DNA of 64,000 nucleotides. Source: Malachius bipustulatus (Eukaryota; Arthropoda; Insecta; Coleoptera; Melyridae). The notes under the pieces are model-generated. The model searched no databases. It saw nothing but the letters and a program-made list of their open reading frames with translations, and was not told the origin of the DNA. Shown in pieces: positions 8,855-18,800 of the stretch. The translations under genes were made by a program, and so were the position numbers. The stretch is taken from assembly GCA_910589415.1 (NCBI GenBank), contig OU342635.1, forward strand, positions 40,636,929-40,700,928, written 5' to 3'. Each line of letters begins with the position of its first letter. Within the stretch, counting starts at the first letter, position 1.

Positions 8855-8984
8855 AACCGACAAGTAAAATTGCACCAAAAACTTCCGGTCAGAAATACGA
8901 CGGCGGCAAAATTTACATCAACGAGCAGAATTCCACCGTCGTGTTCACTTGCGATGTAGTCGGGTACCCTGCTCCCATATACAG
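8855..8984 (+). CDS. Dscam1: Dscam1 variable exon 6.23
   Basis: 130 nt. EPTSKIAPKTSG to VVFTCDVVGYPAPIYR with an Asn-Ser-Thr sequon at the position of the one in 6.22. Donor gtgggt. Confidence 0.95.
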
Positions 8985-9038
8985 GTGGGTTCTTAATTTA
9001 ATTCTCGGTTTGTTCCTCCAAGCTTTCGTTTCTTTCAG

Positions 9039-9165
9039 AACCTACAAACAACATCCCACCCAAATTGATCGACAATAAAGTCGCTCTCACTTCGATTTAC
9101 GGGAAGGAAAAGGAAGCGGTGTATCTGTTGTGTCCCATCGTTGCGTACCCTCTAGCTATCATGAG
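9039..9165 (+). CDS. Dscam1: Dscam1 variable exon 6.24
   Basis: 127 nt. EPTNNIPPKL to VYLLCPIVAYPLAIMR. The Pro normally two residues after the YP is replaced (PLAI instead of PxP). No selector was found in its 54-nt upstream intron. Confidence 0.93.
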
Positions 9166-9194
9166 GTAGGTTTTAGATTATAGTTTATCCCATT

Positions 9195-9208
9195 TTTGAG
9201 AAGCAAGG
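9195..9208 (+). promoter_or_regulatory. Candidate selector before exon 6.25
   Basis: TTTGAGAAGCAAGG is the exact reverse complement of docking bases 3091-3104 (14 bp); 39 nt before the exon. One of the two best matches. Confidence 0.7.
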
Positions 9209-9247
9209 TTCACGTCACGGGTAGTAATGTAGCACTTTAATTTGTAG

Positions 9248-9377
9248 AGCCCACCAACAATATTGCCCCTAAAAAAGTCGGTGCGGAGTTCGGAGGATGG
9301 AGAGTTGTCAGTTCCAAGATAGGGAGCATCGTTTATTTGACCTGTCAAGTTTCGGGATTCCCTGCACCTCGATTCAT
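9248..9377 (+). CDS. Dscam1: Dscam1 variable exon 6.25
   Basis: 130 nt. EPTNNIAPKK to VYLTCQVSGFPAPRFM. Donor AT|gtgagt makes the junction residue Met. Forms a sister group with 6.26 and 6.27, which also end in Met and share a Gly-Trp in the middle. Confidence 0.94.
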
Positions 9378-9892
9378 GTGAGTTTGTCATATTGATTGTT
9401 TTTTCTTTGCCTTAAGATGAGGTCTGTTTCTGAAGATTGGTGATGAAGCGAAAGGTCTGATGTATAGGAGAGTCGGGAGGAATTTGAAAAAGTCTGTTTA
9501 TCTGTTTTCCTGCTCATGGCTCTAAAATCTTTTGGTGGTCCCCCAAAATGATGTCCATCTCAATTTTTGTAATCTGGTCATAATCACTGGAATTTCTTCT
9601 TCTGAACGAGAAGAGGATATTTTTGGTAAACTCTTAATGGAAGCTCTATTCTTGCGAGGTGCTCATTGCGTATTTTTTTCACCTTCACAGAAATATGAGT
9701 CATCTCCGGAGAAGGATTTTGACTTGGTGAAGTTAAAGGGAATTCCTAGACTTTTTCTGTATTGAATTATCATTTAATATTGAAGGCAAAATAATTTTAA
9801 ATTGAAGAGAAGAAGGGTACCTTATCTTTTTAGCTCATTCTTCAATTATTAATGTTGCTAATCTTAAGGTAATGTTAGATGATTCTTTATAG
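9378..9892 (+). other. Long spacer 6.25-6.26, possible relic exon
   Basis: 515 nt. Around 9455-9530 a stretch reading GRNLKKSVYLFSCSW in one frame weakly resembles the strand around the Cys of 6.24/6.25, without splice sites. The only clear signal is the 6.26 selector at 9807-9826. Confidence 0.3.
9807..9826 (+). promoter_or_regulatory. Candidate selector before exon 6.26
   Basis: GAGAAGAAGGGTACCTTATC pairs with docking bases 3081-3101 over 20 bp, with only a single bulged G (3095) and one G-U. The longest docking-selector match in the cluster; 66 nt before the exon. Confidence 0.75.
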
Positions 9893-10022
9893 AACCGACG
9901 AGCAATGTCTCTCCAAAGAAAGACCTGAGTAGTTTCGAGGGTTGGCAGGTAATCAACGTACCATCTCTGAACACGGCTTGGTTAACGTGCCAGGTTACCG
10001 GATATCCTGTCCCGAGATACAT
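9893..10022 (+). CDS. Dscam1: Dscam1 variable exon 6.26
   Basis: 130 nt. EPTSNVSPKK to AWLTCQVTGYPVPRYM; donor AT|gtaagt, junction Met. Near-duplicate of 6.27. Confidence 0.94.
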
Positions 10023-10072
10023 GTAAGTGTCCCCGAATTCCTTCTTCATCCTTTTTTATTTCGTTACCTGAC

Positions 10073-10084
10073 GGGGGTACCCTA
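10073..10084 (+). promoter_or_regulatory. Candidate selector before exon 6.27
   Basis: GGGGGTACCCTA pairs with docking bases 3083-3094 (12 bp, two G-U); 62 nt before the exon. Confidence 0.5.
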
Positions 10085-10146
10085 AATGTTTGATTAGCTA
10101 GGGTAAGGTACTGCGCAGGAGGTAGAAATGTTTTGGTTTATTATAG

Positions 10147-10276
10147 AACCTACCAGTAATGTCCCACCCAAAAAAGATGGTGAACAATTCGAAGGCTGGA
10201 AGGTGTTGTATGTAGCCGGGAAAGGGACCGCTTGGTTAACTTGTCAAGTTACTGGTTACCCTGTTCCTCGATATAT
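10147..10276 (+). CDS. Dscam1: Dscam1 variable exon 6.27
   Basis: 130 nt. EPTSNVPPKKDG to AWLTCQVTGYPVPRYM; the last 16 residues match 6.26 exactly. Donor AT|gtaagt. Confidence 0.94.
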
Positions 10277-10570
10277 GTAAGTTTTGGCTTCGATTCTATG
10301 TTTTCTGCATGTCTTGTAACCTTCGCCGTATTCAAAAGAACACGAAGACACTGTTTGGGCAGAAACAACTAAGGTAAAGAAAGTTATAAAGATCAGCTCT
10401 AGTAGATAGGTACCTACATGGCAAGTGAAACCGACCATATAAGGTAAGTAAAAAGCCAAATCCAGCATGAACCAGCATTTACACGATTCTGTATTTTCCT
10501 TGCTTGTCTTACACTAATTTTGAACTAGATTGCTGTTAAATACAGAATCCTAATTGCTGGTCCATTTCAG

Positions 10571-10697
10571 AACCCACGAATAACTTGCGGCCCAAGCTCG
10601 TCGGTGAGCGAACTCCCTGGAAGATCGCCACGTTTCATCGAAACAGCGATGGTGTCATTTTATGTCCCGTCGTGGGGTACCCTTTCCCTGTTTTCAA
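10571..10697 (+). CDS. Dscam1: Dscam1 variable exon 6.28
   Basis: 127 nt. EPTNNLRPKLVG to VILCPVVGYPFPVFK. Donor AA|gtaagt, junction Lys. Its 294-nt upstream intron shows only a weak 7-nt match (GGTACCT near 10409) to the docking site. Confidence 0.93.
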
Positions 10698-10775
10698 GTA
10701 AGTGATGTCATCAGTTACTTCACGATTCAGTCCTCGAACCCATTCCAACATTTCTAAAATCTGATCTTCTCACAG

Positions 10776-10905
10776 AGCCGACGAATAATGTTCGTCCGAA
10801 AGCGTCAGGGAAAAAGATCGACGGTAGTCTAGTGTTAGAGGTTGCGAGTAAAAAAGCGGCAGTGGTCGTTTGTGAAGTTTCCGGATACCCCGTACCCTTG
10901 TTCAG
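10776..10905 (+). CDS. Dscam1: Dscam1 variable exon 6.29
   Basis: 130 nt. EPTNNVRPKASG to AVVVCEVSGYPVPLFR. No selector seen upstream. Only 30 nt separate it from 6.30. Confidence 0.94.
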
Positions 10906-10935
10906 GTAATTCTTTGATTATTGTGATTATTTTAG

Positions 10936-11056
10936 AGCCTACGGGACAAACCGCTCCTAAAGTATCTGGCGACGGGTTGACGAAGTTGTCGGGGGAGGTC
11001 CAGTTAGCGATAGCTTTGCTTTGTGACGCTCAGGCGTTCCCTGCTCCTAGAAAAAT
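10936..11056 (+). CDS. Dscam1: Dscam1 variable exon 6.30
   Basis: 121 nt. EPTGQTAPKVSG to IALLCDAQAFPAPRKM. Donor AT|gtaagt, junction Met. Confidence 0.94.
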
Positions 11057-11099
11057 GTAAGTTGTGAGACTATTTTCAATAAGTTACAAAAGACCCGGT

Positions 11100-11114
11100 A
11101 GAAGCAAGAGTACC
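11100..11114 (+). promoter_or_regulatory. Candidate selector before exon 6.31
   Basis: AGAAGCAAGAGTACC pairs with docking bases 3086-3100 at 14 of 15 positions; 41 nt before the exon. Confidence 0.65.
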
Positions 11115-11155
11115 AAATTACATGGAAAAAGGTAAGATTTTATTTTCATTTCTAG

Positions 11156-11276
11156 AACCGACCGGATCTGTGAGACCACAGCTGAACTCGCATACGATCG
11201 ACTTGAAAATGGTCGAGTCGGGCGGTACTGTCGTTGCACAATGTCCCGCTCAGGCTTTCCCTGTTCCTGTGTTTAG
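11156..11276 (+). CDS. Dscam1: Dscam1 variable exon 6.31 (last)
   Basis: 121 nt. EPTGSVRPQLNS to VVAQCPAQAFPVPVFR. Last member of the cluster; the next Dscam exon is 2.6 kb away. Confidence 0.95.
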
Positions 11277-13862
11277 GTAACTCTGGGGTACAATTTTTCA
11301 TGAGTCGTGTTAGAAGATAAGTTACGTTAAGATTAAGATGATTTCATTTAATTTAAATACTGTCTAAGGGTTATGTCAAAATTTGGTAAATTTATAGCTC
11401 TTCCTTCATAGTTTCTTGATCTAAGATGTTGAAGCAGTCATGCAAAATTGCAAATACATGAACTTCCACTCAACTTCACAAAATCTTAAAAACGATCGGT
11501 TTTTGGTTAATTTTTTCGCGTTTATTTTTTATTTTTGCTGTTTTGGGATCGTGTCCAGGATGAGGATAAAATTTAGGACATGGGATAAAAATCAGGCGTC
11601 TTTCTGGCTTTTTGAAAGATTTTACGCTTGGATACTAAGAAAGCCTCTTTTTGGTATTTTTTGTCGAATGGTTGGAGGGGGGCAGCTTTGCCGGGGAAAA
11701 ACGTACCCCCGCACCTCAACATTTTTTTGGTCATTTAGAGATGGCTGGAGGGTTTTTATTTTTTTATTTAAATGTCGGCTTTTAGGATGAAACGCACTTT
11801 GGATAGCTTTTGGGGACAATTTTTTACTTTTTTGGAGGGAAAGCTTCCATTTTTTTGCACTTTTCGAGACCCAAAGTAAAAATTTGTCTCTTCTGGTAGG
11901 TGATTCAGATGTCGCAATTCTGAAAATGTGTGGCTGGTGTGAGGGAGCAAACTAGAGGTGAATTTTGACATGCTTTTTAATTGGGTAGGGGAAAGGGTAA
12001 GAATTTATGATGCGCGAAAGGGAGGGGAGAACAAAAGGAAGGAAGTGAAAAAATATGATAGGGGAACGTAAAAGGGAAGGGAGTGTTTTTCGTTCGGTCA
12101 AAAAGTGATTATTATTCCCTTTCCAGAATATTTAAGAATGAAACGAATCACTACGAAGTTGCCTAAACTGTTCTGACCTCTAACATCCGAAAATTGACGT
12201 TTAAATTTGCGAGGTTGTCAAATATGGTGGCGGCTATAAGAGGTGGAAGGAAAAGAACTTATTTTGATATTTCTGGCACATCGTCAAAAGGAAACTTGCA
12301 GCTTTTACACAGGATACCAAAAAACCGTAAATACCAAAAAATACTTTCATGAAAACTGTTGTAGATATTCACGCAGCAGAAATTAGCGATTATTTCGCGT
12401 TATTTCGTCAAAAGAAAAAGATTTTGGAAGAGAATCTTCAGGCATCATAACTTGTATGCGACGAAGGGCGAAAATGTATGTGTCCAGTGACGAGGACCAA
12501 AATGTAGGGGGAGGACGAAGGACCAGGCTTATGCCAAGATTGACAGGAACACATAAGCTTTATTTATTAATTATTCTCAGTTTACTGACCTTGTGTTTCT
12601 TGTGTTTCTGTCCGACGAGTGTCGGCACTTGTTTGAAACCGAGTTGTTAATTATTATTAGTTTTCACTTCATTTAGGTATGAGTGTTCGCGCGTTTTATG
12701 CTGCTTCTTTCGATTGAAGAACTAGGCATGCACCAGCATCAACGACTATCTGGGACGAACGGCACACTCGCTCGCTCAACTCCACTCTCTCAATGCTACT
12801 ACTCAACTGTCTACTCCGGGGGTCTCTGGTCAGGTGGATTCTTCTTCCTTCTTCATCCCCGATGTTTAATGATAGGAAGGGGTAGGAACGGTCGTTTTCG
12901 AGGATAAAAACCCAATTTGACCGACAAGGACGAAACAAAACTGATATTGTCAAGTGAGCCAAATCTTATCATACGAAGATCCGAGTGAACCGATTCTGAC
13001 AGTCCGGACTTGGGATCTATAAACTCCGAAAAGCGCCACAATTTTGACGACTTTTTTGATCGAAATTTTAGTGTGAAATTTGAATTTCTGATAATTTTGA
13101 ACACGAGCTGCTCCTAGTGCATTGAAGATGACGAAACGATTCAGAAACGAGGTGTCAGTGAAGCTGTTTTTTGTTGTTTGATAAGGCAAAAACATCACAT
13201 TTTTGACCGAAATTTTTGTGGCAAAATTGTTTGACACAAGCTGCTCCTAATGCTATGAAGCTGGAACGAATTCAGATAAAATGGTGGCTTTAAATAACTG
13301 AGCTATTGCCAAAATTTTGACTTGTCAGCTGACCGTTGATTTTAATTTGAAATTTTCGGGGATTCAATTTTTTTTTTGTTTTTTCGTTTTTTTTTGTCAT
13401 TTTTTAGTGACGCCTGAAGGCTTGCAACTCAGCCCGAAATGGTTTTTGATAAATTCATCGTTTTTGAAAGGGCCGATCTTGACTTTTCTATTTTGCACAT
13501 CACTTAATTCGTGAAAGGGTGATTTGAGACTTAGGTCTGTCATCTGTCAATTTTTGTCAAAACGTACCTCTGGTTAGCTTTGCTGTGCTGTAACACAGCT
13601 TTCGGGCATTTGTTTGTCAAATCCTGGATGATCATAGTTTATGCAATTTACTAACAAACAAGAGCAATAAATTTAGTAAACTTTGAAATTGTTCTTATGC
13701 CAATTATCAATAATTAATAAATAGATTTTCTTTTGTTATTTTCAATATTACTTAGCTTATGATTATCAATTATTATTCCAAAAACTAAAAGGAAATTTAA
13801 TAATTTAATATTTCTCTTCAATTTAACAAATATTTACTTAAATAATCTCTCCATTGTTCCAG
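11277..13862. other. Intron between exon-6 cluster and exon 7
   Basis: No Dscam exon. It contains a 64-codon open frame (12456-12650) and a diverged direct repeat at about 13040-13115 and 13195-13260 sharing an ACA(C/A)(G/A)AGCTGCTCCTA-like core. The rest is unremarkable AT-rich sequence. Confidence 0.6.
12456..12650 (+). CDS. Doubtful small ORF with one hydrophobic segment
   Basis: 64 codons. The N-terminal half is basic (MRRRAK, GGGRRTRLMPR) and a Leu/Cys-rich hydrophobic stretch (residues about 36-52) could span a membrane. Not recognised. It sits in a Dscam1 intron; a nested gene, a transposon piece or chance are all possible and chance is most likely. Confidence 0.15.
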   Translation: MRRRAKMYVSSDEDQNVGGGRRTRLMPRLTGTHKLYLLIILSLLTLCFLCFCPTSVGTCLKPSC

Positions 13863-14125
13863 GTGGTACAAGTTCGTAGAAGGAACATCGAGAAAACACG
13901 CCGTTACTCTAAACGACCGAGTCAAACAAGTCGCCGGGACTCTGATAATAAGAGAAGCGAAAGTCGAAGACTCTGGGAAGTACCTTTGCGTCGTCAACAA
14001 CTCAGTCGGCGGAGAGAGCGTCGAAACGGTCTTGACTGTAACGGCCCCCCTGAAAGCGACCATCGACCCACCGGTCCAGACCATCGATTTCGGGAGACCC
14101 GCCGTTTTTACCTGTAAATTTGAAG
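13863..14125 (+). CDS. Dscam1: Dscam1 constitutive exon 7 (Ig3 C-half, Ig4 start)
   Basis: 263 nt. The first G completes the Arg codon of whichever exon 6 is used; the protein then runs WYKFVEGTSRKHAVTLNDRV, giving the Ig3 Trp, and YLCVVNN, whose Cys closes the Ig3 disulfide begun in exon 6. It continues into Ig4 (APLKATIDPP, FTCKFEG with the B-strand Cys). Acceptor is a long pyrimidine tract ending TTCCAG; donor G|gtaagt is consensus. The following intron is 52 nt, the shortest constitutive intron in the window and a guide to the minimal spliceable length here. Confidence 0.97.
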
Positions 14126-14177
14126 GTAAGTCTAAATTCCTCCTCCCGCTTTTGCTAACAAAAATCTCCCATCTCAG

Positions 14178-14759
14178 GAAACCCGATAAAAACAATCAGT
14201 TGGTTGAAAGACGGAAACAAGCTCGACCATAGCGACGCCATTTACAGAATCGACGCGGTAAGGAAAGAGGATAAAGGTATGTACCAGTGCTTCATCCGGA
14301 ACGATCAGGAGAGCGCAGAAGCGACCGCTGAATTGAAACTGGGAGGCAGGTTCGAACCGCCCCAAATCAGGCACGCTTTCAATGAAGAAACCGTTCAACC
14401 CGGTAACTCGGTCTTCCTTAAATGTATCGCCGCTGGGAATCCCACGCCCGAGATCACTTGGGAGCTGTACGGAAGGAAATTGACCAACAGCGATCGTTAC
14501 CAGATCGGGCAATACATCACGGCGAACGGGGATATCTTATCGAACCTGAACATCACAGCTATTCAGACCAACGATGGTGGATTGTACCGTTGCGTTGCCA
14601 CTAGTAAAGTTGGATCGGCCGATCATTCCGCCAGGATCAATGTTTATGGACTCCCGTTTGTTAGATCCATGGAAAAGCAAGCGATCGTAGCTGGTGGGAC
14701 TTTGATCGTGCATTGTCCTTTCGCCGGGCATCCAGTCGAAGCGGTAGTATGGGAGAGAG
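14178..14759 (+). CDS. Dscam1: Dscam1 constitutive exon 8a (Ig4 end, Ig5, Ig6 start)
   Basis: 582 nt. Completes Ig4 (ISWLKDGNKL, MYQCFIRN), encodes all of Ig5 (GRFEPPQIR start; FLKC and YRCVA cysteines; ITWELYG Trp; an Asn-Ile-Thr sequon) and begins Ig6 (LPFVRSMEKQ, VHCPFAGHP, VVWERG). Known role: Ig1-Ig8 form the S-shaped homophilic dimer, and the constant Ig4-Ig6 position the variable Ig7. Exon end by phase G|gtattt joining G|AT of the next exon; the intron is 56 nt. Confidence 0.97.
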
Positions 14760-14815
14760 GTATTTTTGTTTAATTAAAAAAGCTCGTGCGAGGTAATGAT
14801 TTGATTGGTGTTTAG

Positions 14816-14977
14816 ATGGGAGACAATTGCCGATCAACAGGAAACAGAAGGTGTTCCCCAATGGTACTTTGATCATCGAAAATGTGGAGAGGGCTTCAGA
14901 TCAGGCTACTTACGTCTGCGTGGCTAAGAACTCTCAAGGATACAACGCGAGGGGATCTCTAGAAGTTCAAGTCATGG
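14816..14977 (+). CDS. Dscam1: Dscam1 constitutive exon 8b (Ig6 C-half)
   Basis: 162 nt. DGRQLPINRKQKVFPNGTLI then YVCVAKN and GSLEVQVM, closing the Ig6 disulfide; Asn-Gly-Thr sequon. Its last G is the first base of the Val codon supplied by any exon 9. Donor G|gtgagt must reach across 9.7 kb or more to an exon-9 acceptor. As I recall it, fly Dscam1 has only exons 7 and 8 here, so the 8a/8b intron may be a lineage difference. Confidence 0.96.
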
Positions 14978-15824
14978 GTGAGTAGCTTTAATTTTATTTT
15001 CTAAAAGATAATTCACTGCTGCGTCTCAATAAATTGATTGACTCAAGTGACAGTCAAAATAATAATAATAAGCCTCAAAATAATATTCTTGTAAAATTTA
15101 GGAGAATTTCGATTATTCGTTAAAAAAAAAAAACTGAAGCGAGCTGAAACGAACGGGAGTAGTCGGAGGTCAACTCTAAACGATTGGGTGCATCGTTCCT
15201 TCGGAATAGAAACCTTCTGAGGAAGTTAATTCTTTCTACAATAACTATGGCTGTTTTTTTTTTTAAGAGTACCTACTAGAATACAATAAATTCAGAGAAT
15301 AGTGTTAGGAATTATTGAACGATTTTTCCAAATACGACTTTTACATGTATAGGTACTTGTAAAGGATAATCGAGGTTTTACTGTAGGTATATATTTTAAG
15401 ACCAATAATATCAATTATTGAAGTAACCATTCAAATTGATTGACACAATGACATACTGATTAACATGGCGAATTTTATAATAACTGTAAATCGTAACTTT
15501 TTGCACTTTTTTTCTATAATAGGAAGTTCACAGTTTTTCATTGATTAATTTTTTGGTTCATATTTAAAAATTCGATTGATCAGTTTTATAAAATATACCT
15601 ATGAGTCCAAATGGAGCAGGAAATATTCATAAAAATTGGAGTAAGATCAAGGCACAATTTTGAAACCTCGTTAAGAAGCAATCCAAAGATTTAACGGTAA
15701 AAGCAAGGACATTTTTTCCAACTTAAATCAAAGGAGTCTCAATAAATTTTTCACAAATTTTCTAGAAAATTCTGAGGTGATCCATATTTTTACATCATTT
15801 TGATCAATCATTTTCCAACATTTG

Positions 15825-18800
15825 CACATCCAATTATAGATTTTGCACATTTTTGTGTGTTGAAAGTTTTCTTACTCAGCGAGTTACTCAGGCATATTTT
15901 TCCAGCCTTTTGCATAATTTTCTTTGAAATTTTCTTAACATTTTTGATGGTGTCCTACTCTTCAATGATTCGCCGTCGGTGGTAAAAAGTTCGTCACTCA
16001 ATTTGACAAATTTTGCACACCGCATTTTGTAGCAGTGGCACACATGCAAATTAAAATTTTGCACTTTCTTGGGTGGTCGAATAATTATTGTGCGTTCCAG
16101 AATTAGTGGAAAGAAATACAGAATAACCTTAATTATTGATGCCTGTAACAATCACCAATTTAAAAAATATACAGTCCAAATTTTTGCACATACTCGATTT
16201 AAAATTTCAATTTTGTGAATAGAAACATTAAAGATTAGACTCACAATTTTTGCCTTCCCCTGCTTCAATATTTATTTTCAACCAATAGTAGCTACTCGTT
16301 ACAATTTAAGTACAAGTTCGTATTTTGCACATACCCTGATTTAATCGTAAAATTTTTACAATTTTGCACATCTGTCAAGAATTTTCCTTTTTTATTATTG
16401 TGCAGATACTGAAGTTTCTCCTTACCATGCTTCAGAGATTATTTAAATAGTGTAGTGATTGCCTAACCTATCCAGTAGTCAGTCAATTTTGCACATTTTA
16501 ACATTTCAATTTTGTGAAATGTTCAGCCACTATTAATTCCTTTGGTTCAAGTTAAAATTTTGCACATTCTCTGGTTTAAAAGTCAAATCTTCTACAATTT
16601 TGCACATCTGTCATAAATTTTCTTTTTATTTTATTATTCTGCAGATACTGAAGTTTGTCCTTGCCATGTTTAAGAGATTGCCTAACCAGTATAATAGTTG
16701 ACTATTACCTATCCAGCAGTCGATTTTGCACATTTTAACACTTCAGATTTCTGAAATTTTCAGTCACTATTAATTCCTTGGTTCAATTTTGCACGTACAA
16801 ATTAAAATTTGGCACATACTCGACTTAATATTTCAATTTTGTGAATCAAAACTGAAGTCATCATTTTTTACTTTCCCTGCTCTGATACCTATTTTCAACC
16901 AAAAGTAACCATTAGGTATAATGTATGCAAGTGAAATTTTCAATTTTGCACATTCTCTGATTTAATTTTCGATTTTCGAATCTTCAGTTCAAAAAGTACA
17001 ATTTTGCACATCTTTCAAGACTTTTCCTTTTTTTATAATTGTGCAGATACTGAAGTTTCTCCTCACCATGCTTCAGAGATTGTCTAAAGAAACAGTGTAG
17101 TGATTGACTAACCTATCCAGTAGTCAGTCAATTTTGCACATTTTAACATTTCAAATTTGTGAAATTTTCAGCCACTATTCATTCCTTTGGTTCAAGTTAA
17201 AATTTTGCACATTCTCTGATTTAAAGGTCAAGTGTTCTACAATTTTGCACATCTGTCATGAATTTTCCTTTTTTATTATTGTGCAGATACTGAAGTTTCT
17301 CCTTGCCATACTTCACAGATTGCTTAACCAGTTTAATAGTTGACTATTCCCTATCCAGCAGTCAATTTTGCAAATTTTAACATTTCAAATTTATGAAATT
17401 TTCAGCCACTATTAATTCCTTTGGTTCAAGTTAAAATTTTGCACATTCTCTGGTTTAAAAGTCAAATCTTCTACAATTTTGCACATCTGTCATGAATTTT
17501 CTTTTTATTTTATTATTCTGCAGATACTGACTTTTCTCCTTGCCATGTTTAAGAGATTGCCTAACCAGTGTAATAGTTGACTATTACCTATCCAGCAGTC
17601 AATTTTGCACATTTTAACACTTCAGATTTCTGAAATTTTCAGTCACTATTAATTCCTTTGGTTCAATTTTGCACGTACAAATTAAAATTTGGCACATACT
17701 CGTCTTAATATTTCAATTTTGTGAATCAAAACAGAAGTCATCATTTTTGCCTTTCCCTGCTATGATACCTATTTTCAGCCAAAAGTAACCATTAGGTATA
17801 ATGTATGCAAGTGAAATTTTCAATTTTGCACATTCTCTGATTTAATTTTCGATTTTCGTATCTTCAGTTCAAAAAGTACAGTTTTGCACATCTTTCAAGG
17901 CTTTTCCTTTTTTTATAATTGTGCAGATACTGAAGTTTCTCCTCACCATGCTTCAGAGATCGTCTAAAGAAACAGTGTAGTGATTGACTAACCTATCCAG
18001 TAGTCAGTCAATTTTGCACATTTTAACATTTCAAATTTGTGAAATTTTCAGCCACTATTCATTCCTTTGGTTCAAGTTAAAATTTTGCACATTTTCTGAT
18101 TTAAAAGTCAAATGTTCTACAATTTTGCACATCTGTCATGAATTTTCCTTTTTTATTATTGTGCAGATACTGAAGTTTCTCCTTGCCATACTTCACAGAT
18201 TGCTTAACCAGTTTAATAGTTGACTATTCCCTATCCAGCAGTCAATTTTGCAAATTTTAACATTTCAAATTTATGAAATTTTCAGCCACTATTAATTCCT
18301 TTGGTTCAAGTTAAAATTTTGCACATTCTCTGGTTTAAAAGTCAAATCTTCTACAATTTTGCACATCTGTCATGAATTTTCTTTTTATTTTATTATTCTG
18401 CAGATACTGACTTTTCTCCTTGCCATGTTTAAGAGATTGCCTAACCAGTGTAATAGTTGACTATTACCTATCCAGCAGTCAATTTTGCACATTTTAACAC
18501 TTCAGATTTCTGAAATTTTCAGTCACTATTAATTCCTTTGGTTCAATTTTGCACGTACAAATTAAAATTTGGCACATACTCGACTTAATATTTCAATTTT
18601 GTGAATCAAAACAGAAGTCATCATTTTTGCCTTTCCCTGCTATGATACCTATTTTCAGCCAAAAGTAACCATTAGGTATAATGTATGCAAGTGAAATTTT
18701 CAATTTTGCACATTCTCTGATTTAATTTTCGATTTTCGAATCTTCAGTTCAAAAAGTACAGTTTTGCACATCTTTCAAGACTTTTCCTTTTTTTATAATT

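Noticed and set aside
10401..10420. Selector for exon 6.28 at GGTACCT near 10409
   Set aside because: Only seven bases, all within the common palindrome; too weak to separate from chance.
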